64,000 bases of DNA, from positions 3,594,001-3,658,000 of the forward strand of contig NZ_CP032684.1 of assembly GCF_003627795.1 (NCBI RefSeq). Direction: 5' to 3'. This DNA comes from Rhizobium sp. CCGE531 (GTDB lineage Bacteria; Pseudomonadota; Alphaproteobacteria; Rhizobiales; Rhizobiaceae). Numbering within the stretch: position 1 is the first letter of the stretch; each line of letters begins with the position of its first letter. This document shows, piece after piece, positions 49,352 to 58,052 of the stretch. A model generated the notes under the pieces. That model was not told the DNA's origin. It saw only the letters and a list, made by a program, of their open reading frames with translations, and ran no database searches. A program made the position numbers and the translations under genes.

Positions 49352-49837
49352 ATGTTCGAACGCTTTCAGGAATTCCTTCATAACCTGACCCAGGACAACC
49401 CCAGATCCGGCTTTGCACCCGACGACCCGCGCGTTGCGGTGGCGGCGCTGTGCATCCAGGTCATGGAGGCGGACGGCAAGATCGAGAACAGCGAGAAGAA
49501 AAGGCTGCGCAAGCTCCTGAAGGACCAATATGGTCTCGACGGCCGCCAGCTCGAAGCGCTGATCGCCGCCGGCCAGGAAGCCGAAAGCGAGGCCGTCGAT
49601 TATTATCGCTTTACCTCGGACCTGAAGCGCCATCTCGACGGCGCCCAACGGCTGGAACTGCTCGGCATACTCTGGGATATCGTCTATGCCGATGGCGAGC
49701 GCAGCGAGATGGAAGACCATGCGATCTGGCGCATCGCCGACCTGATGGGCATTTCCGACCGCGAACGCATCATGAAGCGACAGGAAGCAGCCTCACGCGC
49801 ACCCGGTTCCAGGGTAGAGACAGGCAATGATGATTGA
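49352..49837 (+). CDS. TerB-family protein
   Basis: 161 residues, all-helical. The TerB pattern appears twice as expected: AVAALCIQVMEADGKIENSEK and the later LGILWDIVYADGERSEMEDH (cores ADGKIENSE and ADGERSEMED, each with Asp/Glu likely to bind metal). TerB relatives occur in stress-related operons, but single genes like this are of unknown function and need not confer tellurite resistance. GGAAACGC precedes the ATG. The glutamine amidotransferase gene starts 11 bases before its stop. Confidence 0.88.
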   Translation: MFERFQEFLHNLTQDNPRSGFAPDDPRVAVAALCIQVMEADGKIENSEKKRLRKLLKDQYGLDGRQLEALIAAGQEAESEAVDYYRFTSDLKRHLDGAQRLELLGILWDIVYADGERSEMEDHAIWRIADLMGISDRERIMKRQEAASRAPGSRVETGNDD

Positions 49838-50555
49838 AGCGCCGAAGAGCGCGGGCCGCCCGATACTGATCGTCCTGCATCAGGAGCGCTCCAGCCCCGG
49901 CCGCGTGGGCCAGATGCTGCTGCAAAAAGGCTATGATCTCGATATCCGCCGCCCGGTCCTTGGCGATCCCCTGCCTTCGACGCTCGCGGCCCACGCCGGC
50001 GCCGTGGTCTTCGGTGGCCCGATGAGCGCCAACGACCCGGACGAGTTCATCAAGACCGAGACCGACTGGCTGAAGATCCCCCTCAAGGAAAACCGCCCCT
50101 ATCTCGGCATCTGCCTCGGGGCGCAGCTGCTCGCCCGCCATCTCGGCGCCAAGGTGAAGGGCCGCGACGACGGCAAGACGGAGATCGGCTGGTATGCATT
50201 GCAGCCGACCGAAAAGGGCCGGCTGCTGATGCGCTGGCCGCAGATGGTCTATCATTTCCATCGCGAAGGCTTCGAGCTGCCGCACGGCGCCGACCTGCTG
50301 GCAACGGCGGAGACCTATCCCAACCAAGCCTATCGCTACGGCGCCAATGCCTGGGGCCTGCAATTCCATGCCGAGCTTACCCGCGCCATGATGCAGCGCT
50401 GGGTCGTGCATGGCGAACATCGCTTCTGCATGCCGAACGCCCAGCAGGGCCGCGAGCATCTGGAAGGCCGCATGATCTTCGATGCCGCGCTCAAGGCCTG
50501 GCTATCGGAATTCCTTGACCTCGTCTTCGAGGGCAAACAGGCGATGGCCGCCTGA
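49827..50555 (+). CDS. Class I glutamine amidotransferase family protein
   Basis: 242 residues. The nucleophile elbow GICLGAQ has Cys96, with the His of LQFHAEL and its Glu completing the triad near residue 182. HQERSSPGRVGQML lies near the start and FGGPMSANDP forms the oxyanion loop. Stand-alone GATases of this type may hydrolyse gamma-glutamyl compounds or supply ammonia to a partner; the partner is not obvious here. ATG ATG at 49827 overlaps the TerB-like gene by 11 bases. Confidence 0.93.
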   Translation: MMIEAPKSAGRPILIVLHQERSSPGRVGQMLLQKGYDLDIRRPVLGDPLPSTLAAHAGAVVFGGPMSANDPDEFIKTETDWLKIPLKENRPYLGICLGAQLLARHLGAKVKGRDDGKTEIGWYALQPTEKGRLLMRWPQMVYHFHREGFELPHGADLLATAETYPNQAYRYGANAWGLQFHAELTRAMMQRWVVHGEHRFCMPNAQQGREHLEGRMIFDAALKAWLSEFLDLVFEGKQAMAA

Positions 50556-50568
50556 CACGCTCGACGCC

Positions 50569-51183
50569 TCAATCAGGTGTATGATCGAATTGATCGATCG
50601 CGTGGCGAACCGCCCTTGCATACCGTTCCAGCTTTTCCGTATCCGCCATGAGAGCGTCCCTCACGCCTCTCGGGATCTCGATCTGCACGCCGGCATGACG
50701 CTTGCCGCGATTGCAGATATTGCCGACGGACGTTCCGGCGAGTGCCTCCCCTCTTGCTCTTACGGCCGCCGCAAAACCATTCCGGCATAAGGCCTCCACA
50801 ATCCGGTCGCGCAACGAGAGGCCGAGGCCGCCGATCCAGCTCGTCTCCGGATCGTCCCGATCCGTCCGGCCATGAATGGCGACGACGACCGATGATTTGG
50901 CCACCAGGCTGTTGGCCACCGGCTCGTCGAAGTTGTCGGAGGTGATGTGCAGCTCGTGATGGAGCCTCGCCGGGTCGAGCCCTTCGAAACAATAGAGGGA
51001 AAAGCGATCGCGCGCGATCGCCAGCGCGACGTCCGACGTGGCGGGCTCTATGAAGCCGCCATGCGGAGTGATGATAGCGACATTCGACGATCGATCCTCG
51101 ATGCGGATGCGATAGTCGATGCCCTCAGTCTCATGCTCGCAAAGCGCCGAAAACGAACCATATCGATCCGGCTGCCTTGTCAT
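50569..51183 (-). CDS. YjqB-like poly-gamma-glutamate hydrolase family protein
   Basis: 204 residues from the ATG at 51183 (AGGAG five bases upstream). The pattern is IITPHGGFIEPATSDVALAI (zinc His in PHGG), LHITSDNFDEP, VVAIHG and a final IPRGVRDALM. It is like B. subtilis YjqB/PghL and phage enzymes that cut poly-gamma-glutamate. Rhizobia are not known poly-glutamate makers, so the natural substrate is open. Convergent with the amidotransferase gene; it starts in the 3' end region of the MFS gene. Confidence 0.85.
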   Translation of the reverse strand: MTRQPDRYGSFSALCEHETEGIDYRIRIEDRSSNVAIITPHGGFIEPATSDVALAIARDRFSLYCFEGLDPARLHHELHITSDNFDEPVANSLVAKSSVVVAIHGRTDRDDPETSWIGGLGLSLRDRIVEALCRNGFAAAVRARGEALAGTSVGNICNRGKRHAGVQIEIPRGVRDALMADTEKLERYARAVRHAIDQFDHTPD

Positions 51184-51191
51184 AGCGCTCC

Positions 51192-52448
51192 TCAAACCGG
51201 CTGCGGCTCGCGCTCGCGGTCGGGGGCATTGAGACTATCGATCTGGCGAAGCTGCGGGAAGCCTGTAGCCCAGAGGACGGCAACCGCAAGCGTGCCGATG
51301 CCGCCGATGACGACGGCGGGGATCGCGCCGAAATAGTGCGCCATGGTGCCGGCGCGGAATTCGCCGAGCTCGTTCGATGCGCCCACGAAGACCATGTTGA
51401 CGGCATTGACGCGGCCACGGACATGATCGGGCGTCCAGAGCGTGATCAGCGTTTCGCGCACATAGACGGAGATCAGATCGGACGCGCCCATGACGGCAAG
51501 AGCTGTTATCGACAGCCATGGCGTATGCGAGATGCCGAAGACCAGCGTGCCCACACCGAACATGGCGACGCCGGCAAACATATAGAGGCCGGCGCGATGC
51601 CGGATGGGATAGGTCGCCAGAAACAGGCCCATGGCGATCGCGCCGAAGCTCGGCGCCGCGCGCAAGAGGCCGAGCCCCCAGGGTCCGAGCGTCAGGATAT
51701 CACGCGCATAGATCGGCATCAGCGCCACGGCGCCGCCGAGCAGCACTGCGAAGAGATCGAGCGAGACTGCGCCAAGCACCACTTTTTCCGACCAGATGAA
51801 GCGGAACCCGGCAAGGATCTCGTTCATGCTTTTCGACTGATGCGCCGCACGCTGCTGCGGCTTCGGGATGAGGTAGGTCAAGATCGAGCCGGCGGCCAGG
51901 AAGATCACGGCGACCGTATAGGATGCGCCGGCGCTGAAGCCATAGAGCAGGCCGCCAGCGACGGGACCGAGAATGGCCGCCGCATCCCAGGACATCGAAT
52001 TCCATGTCACCGCATTCGACAGATCCTGCGGCGGAATGAGATTGGGAGCGAGCGACTGCATTGCCGGCGTCATGAAGGCGCGCTCGACGCCGAAGACGGC
52101 GAGGATCATGAAGACGGGCAGAGGTGCAAAGGTGCCGGTGACGGTCAGGAAGAGCAGCGCTACCGTGCAAAGCATGCCGGCGAAGATGCAGATCGCGGCG
52201 ACCCTGCGCCTGTTGTAGCGGTCAGCCACAGTGCCGGTGACAAGGATCAGGAGCAGGGAGGGAAGGAACTGCACAAGGCCGATCAGGCCGAGATAAATCG
52301 GGTTGCCGGTGTGGTCGTACATCTGCCAGCCGACCGAAACACTGACTATCTGGGTGGCGAAGGCCGTCAGAAACCGCGCGAAGAAGAAATAGGTATAGGC
52401 GATGTGCCTGAAGGCGGCAAACCGGTCTCCGCTGGCGGCAAACGACAT
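51192..52448 (-). CDS. MFS transporter, EntS/MFS_3-like
   Basis: 418 residues with about 12 membrane helices. The loop between helices 2 and 3 has GTVADRYNRRRV, the standard MFS motif. The overall pattern is that of the enterobactin-exporter-like MFS_3 group, whose members export siderophores, drugs or are uncharacterised. Its stop lies 8 bases before the start of the YjqB-like gene; both are on the minus strand, so they may be co-transcribed. Confidence 0.9.
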   Translation of the reverse strand: MSFAASGDRFAAFRHIAYTYFFFARFLTAFATQIVSVSVGWQMYDHTGNPIYLGLIGLVQFLPSLLLILVTGTVADRYNRRRVAAICIFAGMLCTVALLFLTVTGTFAPLPVFMILAVFGVERAFMTPAMQSLAPNLIPPQDLSNAVTWNSMSWDAAAILGPVAGGLLYGFSAGASYTVAVIFLAAGSILTYLIPKPQQRAAHQSKSMNEILAGFRFIWSEKVVLGAVSLDLFAVLLGGAVALMPIYARDILTLGPWGLGLLRAAPSFGAIAMGLFLATYPIRHRAGLYMFAGVAMFGVGTLVFGISHTPWLSITALAVMGASDLISVYVRETLITLWTPDHVRGRVNAVNMVFVGASNELGEFRAGTMAHYFGAIPAVVIGGIGTLAVAVLWATGFPQLRQIDSLNAPDREREPQPV

Positions 52449-52590
52449 GGGACGAGACTTTCCGACGCGAAGGCCAGCGCAAACGCCCGCACCGGCCTTT
52501 TAAACATGATTCAACATGCTTCGGAGCATGGGACTTGCCCGTTTAGTCGCCAATGTCTACATGTCTGTCAACCGCGAAATGGAGACAAAC

Positions 52591-52884
52591 ATGCTCGCCT
52601 TATTTCAAACCATTGATCTGGCTTTGAATCTTTATACCTGGGTACTGATCGCCAGCGCCATCTTTTCCTGGCTCCATGCTTTTAACGTTATCAATTCGAG
52701 CAATCAGTTCGTCAATTCCGTCGGTAGCTTCCTTTATGCGGTCACCGAGCCGGCATTGCGCCCGATCCGCCGCATCCTGCCCGATCTCGGCGGCATCGAT
52801 ATCTCGCCAGTGATCCTGCTTCTCCTCATCTTCTTCATCCGCTCGCTGATGTGGAATTCGATCGTTCCGCTGTTCCTGCGGTGA
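52591..52884 (+). CDS. YggT-family membrane protein
   Basis: 97 residues with two membrane segments (about 8-28 and 70-92). [32 protein letters not shown] (key core [12 protein letters not shown]) is the YggT signature. The ATG at 52591 has GGAG six bases upstream. Often linked to yggU, as here: the next gene overlaps its stop by 4 bases. Relatives affect osmotic tolerance and membrane-protein placement. Confidence 0.93.
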   Translation: MLALFQTIDLALNLYTWVLIASAIFSWLHAFNVINSSNQFVNSVGSFLYAVTEPALRPIRRILPDLGGIDISPVILLLLIFFIRSLMWNSIVPLFLR

Positions 52885-53198
52885 ACGAGCCCTGGCAGGC
52901 GTCTTCGGATCACCTGCGACTGTCAATCCGGCTCACGCCCAACGGTGGGCGTGATGCGATCGACGGGGTGGAGACCGGCAGCGACGGCGAAAGCTATCTG
53001 AAGGCGCGCGTCTCCGCCGTGCCGGAAAAGGGCAAGGCCAACAAGGCGCTCATCGCGCTGCTGGCCAAGAGGCTAGGCATCCCCAAATCATCGCTCAGTC
53101 TGATCAGCGGCGACACCGCACGTAAAAAAATCCTCCGGATCGAGGGCGAACCGGAGGATTTGATAGAAAGGCTTTGCGCCGTAACCGAAGGCCGCTGA
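52881..53198 (+). CDS. DUF167 (YggU) family protein
   Basis: 105 residues from a GTG at 52881 that overlaps the yggT stop (GTGA). [35 protein letters not shown] (as [14 protein letters not shown]) and [18 protein letters not shown] are the family blocks. Function unknown. Its stop is directly next to the convergent ppa stop. Confidence 0.93.
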   Translation: MNEPWQASSDHLRLSIRLTPNGGRDAIDGVETGSDGESYLKARVSAVPEKGKANKALIALLAKRLGIPKSSLSLISGDTARKKILRIEGEPEDLIERLCAVTEGR

Positions 53199-53735
53199 TC
53201 AGGCCTTGGTGTTCTTGGCGCGTTCGATCGCTTCGAGAATGAGCTCGCCGGCTTCCTTCGAGCCCTTCCAGCCGAAGATCTTGACCCACTTGCCGGGCTC
53301 GAGATCCTTGTAGTGCTCGAAGAAATGCTCGATCTGCTTCACCGTGATCTCGGGCAGGTCGGTATATTCCTTGACCTTGTCATAGCGCATCGTCAGCTTC
53401 GGCGAGGGAACGGCGATGATCTTCTCGTCCTTGCCGGAATTGTCTTCCATCATCAGCACGCCGATCGGGCGGACATTGATGACGCAGCCCGGCACCAGCG
53501 GGCGGGTGTTGGCGATCAGAACGTCGATCGGGTCGCCGTCGTCGGAGAGCGTGTGCGGAACGAAGCCGTAATTGCCCGGATAGGTCATCGGCGTGTAGAG
53601 GAAACGGTCGACGACCAGCGTGCCGGCCTCCTTGTCCATTTCATACTTGATCGGATGACCGCCGACCGGCACTTCAACGATGACGTTGACGTCTTCGGGC
53701 GGGTTCTTGCCAATGGAAATCGCGTCGATACGCAT
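53199..53735 (-). CDS. ppa: Inorganic pyrophosphatase (family I)
   Basis: 178 residues. The active-site block with DGDPIDVLI (metal-binding aspartates), [14 protein letters not shown] and [15 protein letters not shown] is complete, and [17 protein letters not shown] is near the C-terminus. It splits pyrophosphate to phosphate in the cytoplasm and drives biosynthesis. Its 5' region (53736-53937) contains a repeat element. Confidence 0.97.
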   Translation of the reverse strand: MRIDAISIGKNPPEDVNVIVEVPVGGHPIKYEMDKEAGTLVVDRFLYTPMTYPGNYGFVPHTLSDDGDPIDVLIANTRPLVPGCVINVRPIGVLMMEDNSGKDEKIIAVPSPKLTMRYDKVKEYTDLPEITVKQIEHFFEHYKDLEPGKWVKIFGWKGSKEAGELILEAIERAKNTKA

Positions 53736-53824
53736 ACTTGTCCCCTAATAAGGATGGTTGCCGCCAGCCAAATAATAGGATTCATCCCGCAACGCAACAA
53801 CGCATCGGGAAACAGGCGGATTTA

Positions 53825-53918
53825 CTGCATAATTCCTTAAATCGGAATCGATCTAACGATAAAATTATGCAGAAAATTTAAAGCTCTGCAGCGACCTTTT
53901 GCGCGTCATATATGACGC
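53825..53918. repeat. Palindromic intergenic element upstream of ppa
   Basis: CTGCATAATT (53825-53834) and AATTATGCAG (53863-53872) are exact arms. They are followed by GCGACCTTTTGCGCGTC and a perfect 16-base palindrome, GCGTCATATATGACGC (53903-53918). From memory, such sequences recur in Rhizobiaceae intergenic DNA; only one copy is in this window. Confidence 0.6.
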
Positions 53919-53937
53919 ACGGCGTTGTAGGTGCCGC

Positions 53938-54444
53938 TCAGGGCCAGACGAAGCCGATCTTTCGCAGCTGCCTGTGATCGAAGGTTTCGATGCCCTCGCA
54001 GAAATCCGCGCCGCCCTGCCCGCGATAGAAGCGGTAGGCATTTTCATTTTCCTCGAGGCACCAGACGACCAACCCCTTGCAGCCAAGAGACTTCAACAGC
54101 CGGCGCGCCTCGCCGAACAGCATGCGCCCCAGGCCCAGCCCCTGATATTGCGGGCGCAGGTAGAGTTCGTAGATTTCGCCCTCCTGCGGCAGCGCGCGGG
54201 CACGGTTGAGGCCGAGCGTGGCATAGCCCGCGATCTCGCCGGCAACGTCCAGAACCAAGAGCGTTGCCGGACCGCTGGTCGCCTTGCGCCACCAGTTTTC
54301 GCCGCGGCGCTCGATCATCTGGCCGAGGGCGCGATGCGGAATGATGCCGGCATAGGTGTACTGCCACGACTGGCGGTGCACCTCCGAAATGGCTCGGGCA
54401 TCATGGGGTTCTGCCCGCCGAACATCAATCGACAACGTCTTCAT
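53938..54444 (-). CDS. GNAT-family N-acetyltransferase
   Basis: 168 residues. RAEPHDARAISEVHRQSW at the start, IYELYLRPQYQGLGLGRMLF as the acetyl-CoA motif A (core QYQGLGLGRML) and WCLEENENAYRFYRGQG as motif B. Typical single-domain acetyltransferase acting on an unknown amine. It stands alone between typA and ppa. Confidence 0.92.
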   Translation of the reverse strand: MKTLSIDVRRAEPHDARAISEVHRQSWQYTYAGIIPHRALGQMIERRGENWWRKATSGPATLLVLDVAGEIAGYATLGLNRARALPQEGEIYELYLRPQYQGLGLGRMLFGEARRLLKSLGCKGLVVWCLEENENAYRFYRGQGGADFCEGIETFDHRQLRKIGFVWP

Positions 54445-54591
54445 AACGTCTACTCTGGTCTTGCGAGCCCGAATTAACCATCCTCATTCATAAAGACGGC
54501 AGACTTGCCCACAGGCTTTATCCGTGGATCATCAATAAAAATTAACGACTTTTTAACCTATACAGCAAGAGCCCGGAATCGAACACACAAA

Positions 54592-54619
54592 ATAAAACCC
54601 CGGCACAATGGCCGGGGTC
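54592..54619 (-). terminator. Rho-independent terminator of typA
   Basis: On the minus strand ACCCCGGC and GCCGGGGT pair around a 6-base loop and continue into TTTATTTTG. It begins about 30 bases past the typA stop. Confidence 0.88.
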
Positions 54620-54649
54620 TGATGGTTCGAAGAAGTTCAGGCTTTGCCG

Positions 54650-56476
54650 TTATGCGGTACGTGCCTTTTCGAAGCGCTTACGCTCGTTCGGGTCGAGGTA
54701 CATCTTGCGCAGGCGAATAGACTTCGGCGTGACTTCCATCAGCTCGTCGTCCTGGATCCAGGAAAGCGCGCGGTCGAGCGTCATGCGGATCGGCGGCGTC
54801 AGCTTCACGGCTTCATCCTTGCCGGCGGCGCGGATGTTGGTCAGCTGCTTGCCCTTGAGCACGTTGACTTCGAGGTCGTTGTCGCGGGAATGAATGCCGA
54901 TGATCATGCCGGCATAGACCTTTTCACCCGGTTCGATGATCATCGGACCGCGGTCTTCCAGGTTGAACATCGCGTAGGCGACGGCTTCGCCGGAGGCGTT
55001 GGAGAGCAGGACGCCGTTGGTGCGGCCGCCGATCGCGCCCTTGAAGGGCTGATAATCATGGAACAGACGGTTCATGATGGCGGTGCCGCGCGTATCAGTC
55101 AGCAGTTCCGACTGATAGCCGATGAGACCGCGGGTCGGCGCAAAGAATTTCAGGCGCAGGCGATTGCCGCCGGACGGACGAAGCTCGACCATTTCGGCCT
55201 TGCGCTCGGACATCTTCTGCACGACGACACCGGAATGTTCTTCATCGACGTCGATGACGACTTCTTCGATCGGCTCCAGCATCTGGCCGGTGGCTTCGTC
55301 CTTGTGCATGACGACGCGCGGACGCGATACGGCAAGCTCGAAGCCTTCGCGGCGCATGGTTTCGATCAGGACTGCGAGCTGCAATTCGCCACGGCCGGAG
55401 ACGTAGAACGAGTCCTTGCCTTCGGCTTCTTCGATCTTCAGCGCGACGTTGCCTTCGGCTTCCTTGAACAGGCGGTCGCGGATGACGCGCGAGGTAACCT
55501 TGTCGCCTTCGGTGCCGGCCAGCGGGCTGTCGTTAACGATAAAGGACATGGTGACGGTCGGCGGATCGATCGGCTGGGCGTGCAGCGCACCGGTGACGGA
55601 CGGATCGCAGAACGTGTCGGCGACCGTGCCCTTGGACAGGCCGGCGATGGCGACGATATCGCCTGCATGGGCTTCCTCGATGGGCGTGCGCTCGATGCCG
55701 CGGAAGGCGAGGATCTTGGAAATGCGGCCGGTTTCGATCTGCTTGCCGTCCTGGCCCAGAACCTTGACGGCCTGGTTCGGCTTGATCGAACCGGAATGAA
55801 TGCGGCCAGTAATGAGGCGGCCGAGGAACGGGTTGGCTTCGAGAAGCGTGCCGATCATGCGGAATGCGCCGTCTTCTTCGCCGACACTCGGCTCCGGCAC
55901 ATGCTTCAGCACGAGATCGAGAAGCGGGCCAAGGCCATCTTCAACTGGGCCTTCCGGTGAATAGTTCATCCAGCCGGCGCGGCCCGAGCCGTAAAGGATC
56001 GGAAAATCGAGCTGCTCGTCGGTGGCGTCGAGCGCTGCGAACAGATCGAAGACTTCGTTGATGACTTCTTCGTGGCGAGCGTCCGGACGGTCGATCTTGT
56101 TGATCGCGACGATCGGGCGAAGGCCGACCTTCAGCGCCTTGCCGACGACGAACTTGGTCTGCGGCATCGGGCCTTCCGAGGAATCGACCAGCACGATGGC
56201 GCCATCGACCATCGAAAGGATACGCTCGACTTCACCGCCGAAGTCGGCGTGGCCGGGCGTGTCGACGATGTTGATGCGCGTGCCCTTCCAGACGACCGAA
56301 GTCGCCTTGGCGAGGATGGTGATGCCGCGCTCTTTTTCCAGATCGTTCGAATCCATCATGCGCTCAACGGTGCGCTGGTTCTCGCGGAAGGAACCGGACT
56401 GCTTCAGAAGCTCGTCAACGAGGGTGGTTTTCCCATGGTCAACGTGCGCGATGATCGCGATGTTGCGAAGTGCCAT
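54650..56476 (-). CDS. typA: Ribosome-associated GTPase TypA/BipA
   Basis: 608 residues from the ATG at 56476 (MALRNIAI). G1 AHVDHGKT at 10-17, G3 [15 protein letters not shown]4 NKIDRPDAR, then two beta barrels, an EF-G-like domain and a C-terminal domain with [18 protein letters not shown] (core [10 protein letters not shown]). It binds the ribosome and helps 50S assembly and stress adaptation, including low temperature. A strong terminator follows. Confidence 0.97.
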   Translation of the reverse strand: MALRNIAIIAHVDHGKTTLVDELLKQSGSFRENQRTVERMMDSNDLEKERGITILAKATSVVWKGTRINIVDTPGHADFGGEVERILSMVDGAIVLVDSSEGPMPQTKFVVGKALKVGLRPIVAINKIDRPDARHEEVINEVFDLFAALDATDEQLDFPILYGSGRAGWMNYSPEGPVEDGLGPLLDLVLKHVPEPSVGEEDGAFRMIGTLLEANPFLGRLITGRIHSGSIKPNQAVKVLGQDGKQIETGRISKILAFRGIERTPIEEAHAGDIVAIAGLSKGTVADTFCDPSVTGALHAQPIDPPTVTMSFIVNDSPLAGTEGDKVTSRVIRDRLFKEAEGNVALKIEEAEGKDSFYVSGRGELQLAVLIETMRREGFELAVSRPRVVMHKDEATGQMLEPIEEVVIDVDEEHSGVVVQKMSERKAEMVELRPSGGNRLRLKFFAPTRGLIGYQSELLTDTRGTAIMNRLFHDYQPFKGAIGGRTNGVLLSNASGEAVAYAMFNLEDRGPMIIEPGEKVYAGMIIGIHSRDNDLEVNVLKGKQLTNIRAAGKDEAVKLTPPIRMTLDRALSWIQDDELMEVTPKSIRLRKMYLDPNERKRFEKARTA

Positions 56477-56713
56477 ATGTCTTAATCTCTGAGGCTGGGG
56501 CGCAGTGTCTACTAAACACGCCAATTGCATTTGGCGCGCTCATAGCCTTTTTTTCGCGATTGCGAAAGGGGGGAGGCGCGAAAGGGGCTGAAAGCTTGCC
56601 CTTGCGCCCCAGGAATACATCAATCTCGTGCTGGCCGACAGCAAAGCCTCCGCTCCGCCATGCCGCCAAGATAAGCTGCACGCAGCGCCTTAGCCGGGAT
56701 TTTTGCGACTCCG

Positions 56714-57397
56714 TCAGGCAGCCCGTTTCAGCAGCCATGCATCGTGATTCACCAGGAAGGCCTTGAGGCGATCGGGGTAGTCCTGCGTCACCGCATCCCG
56801 CACGCTTTGCCGCAAAGCCAGTTCCGCGCGCCATGCCATAACACGCGGCAGCGCATCGAATATTCCCGTCGGTGTGATGGCATCGAACACTTCGAAATAA
56901 CGAAAGATGGCGGCGAAGACCGCATCGACCAGGCTGAACGCCTTACCGGCGAAAAACGGCCCGTCGCTCAGCTCGGCATCGACGCGACCGAACTTCTCGA
57001 TGAGCGCCTTGCGCTTGGCCTCATAGGCTCCCTCGTCCTTCGCGGTCTCGAACCCCCACAAGTCCGAAAGGATCGAGGAGCCGAACTCGATCCAGCCGCG
57101 ATGGCGGGCACGTGCCAGCGGATCGGCTGGGTGGAGCCGAGCGCCAGACTGGGTTTCCTCGAGATATTCGCAGATCACTGCGCTTTCGAACAATACCGTT
57201 TCTGACCCGTCGCCCTGCCGCACGATCAGAAGGGGCACCTTGCCGAGCGGAGAAATGGCAAGAAACCAGTCGGGCTTTGCCGACAGATCGACATAGCAGA
57301 TCTCAAATGGCACGGACTTTTCGGCAAGTGTGATGGCCGCCCGCTGGACGTAGGGGCAAAGGTAATGGCTGACGAGGATCAGCTTTGCGTCGGACAT
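56714..57397 (-). CDS. Glutathione S-transferase family protein
   Basis: 227 residues from the ATG at 57397 (AGGAG nine bases upstream). The thioredoxin-like domain has SHYLCPYVQRAAITLAEK (Cys in the CPYVQR position usual for omega or beta-type GSTs), ISPLGKVPLLIV (cis-Pro) and ESAVICEYLEE. The helical domain follows from about 90. Divergent from a MarR gene, with a promoter and two operators between them. The 237 bases downstream to typA show no gene. Confidence 0.93.
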   Translation of the reverse strand: MSDAKLILVSHYLCPYVQRAAITLAEKSVPFEICYVDLSAKPDWFLAISPLGKVPLLIVRQGDGSETVLFESAVICEYLEETQSGARLHPADPLARARHRGWIEFGSSILSDLWGFETAKDEGAYEAKRKALIEKFGRVDAELSDGPFFAGKAFSLVDAVFAAIFRYFEVFDAITPTGIFDALPRVMAWRAELALRQSVRDAVTQDYPDRLKAFLVNHDAWLLKRAA

Positions 57398-57425
57398 GGT
57401 CAAATCTCCTAGACTACATTTCATG

Positions 57426-57443
57426 TAGATGTAATTGCATCTA
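57426..57443. promoter_or_regulatory. MarR operator 1, on the GST -10 box
   Basis: TAGATGTAATTGCATCTA is an 18-base palindrome with one mismatched pair. It overlaps the -10 element of the GST promoter, so a bound repressor would block it. It repeats 45 bases away at 57471. Confidence 0.75.
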
Positions 57444-57468
57444 TATCCGGACTTGCCACGGTCGTCAA
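57440..57468 (-). promoter_or_regulatory. Promoter of the GST gene
   Basis: On the minus strand: -35 TTGACG (57463-57468), 17-base spacer, -10 TATAGA (57440-57445). Transcription would begin near 57433, about 36 bases before the GST ATG. Confidence 0.7.
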
Positions 57469-57470
57469 TA

Positions 57471-57488
57471 TAGATGTAATTGCATCAA
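57471..57488. promoter_or_regulatory. MarR operator 2, next to the marR start codon
   Basis: TAGATGTAATTGCATC repeats operator 1 exactly over 16 bases. It sits just upstream of the GST -35 box and reaches the first base of the MarR ATG at 57488, so it could also control marR itself. Confidence 0.75.
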
Positions 57489-57952
57489 TGTCCGATTATT
57501 CAGATGCCACCCCCGTAAAGCCCTCCCCTGCCATCACGCGAGCATGGGTGCACCTCATGCGTGCCCAGCAAATCACTCTCGCGGCAATCGAGCAGGATTT
57601 GAAGGCGGCCGACCTGCCGCCGCTTGGCTGGTATGACGTGCTGCTGGAGCTGGCGCGGGCCACGGACGGTAGATTGCGGCCCTATGAGATCGAGGAGCGC
57701 ACGCTGCTTGCCCAGCATAACCTGTCCCGCCTTCTCGACCGGATGGAAAAGGCTGGCTTTGTTCACCGCGAGGTATTTTCCGAGGACGGACGAGGCCGGT
57801 GGGTGGTTATCACCGAGGCGGGGAGTGCGATGCGGAACGGCATATGGACCGTTTATGCCTCGGCGCTCCAACGCCACCTCGGCGATAAGCTGGACGACGC
57901 CCAAGCCGGTCAACTGGCCGAGCTGTTAGCTGCGCTTTCGCGCAAATCCTGA
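57488..57952 (+). CDS. MarR-family transcriptional regulator (GST-linked)
   Basis: 154 residues. The winged helix region (about 45-110) has PLGWYDVLLELARA, HNLSRLLDRMEKAGFV (recognition helix and beginning of the wing) and VFSEDGRGRWVVITEAG. There is no Shine-Dalgarno stretch before the ATG at 57488, because an operator occupies that place; the mRNA may be nearly leaderless. Divergent from the GST gene, which it probably represses. Ligand unknown. Confidence 0.9.
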   Translation: MSDYSDATPVKPSPAITRAWVHLMRAQQITLAAIEQDLKAADLPPLGWYDVLLELARATDGRLRPYEIEERTLLAQHNLSRLLDRMEKAGFVHREVFSEDGRGRWVVITEAGSAMRNGIWTVYASALQRHLGDKLDDAQAGQLAELLAALSRKS

Positions 57953-58052
57953 TCCGCAATGCAAAATCGCTCCAAACCAAGCACGGTCACACAAATCGGT
58001 CGCGAAAGTTGACCTTCCGCGACTGACCTTGCGACAGGCCGAAGGTGGAGAA

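Noticed and set aside
49352..49837. Tellurite resistance as the function of the TerB-like gene
   Set aside because: No other ter genes are near; single TerB-domain proteins are common and the resistance label is not justified.
54568..54592. A minus-strand GTTCGATTCCGGGC stretch resembling a tRNA T-arm downstream of typA
   Set aside because: The flanking bases do not form a T stem and no acceptor, D or anticodon arm is present. It lies directly beyond the typA terminator and is probably chance.
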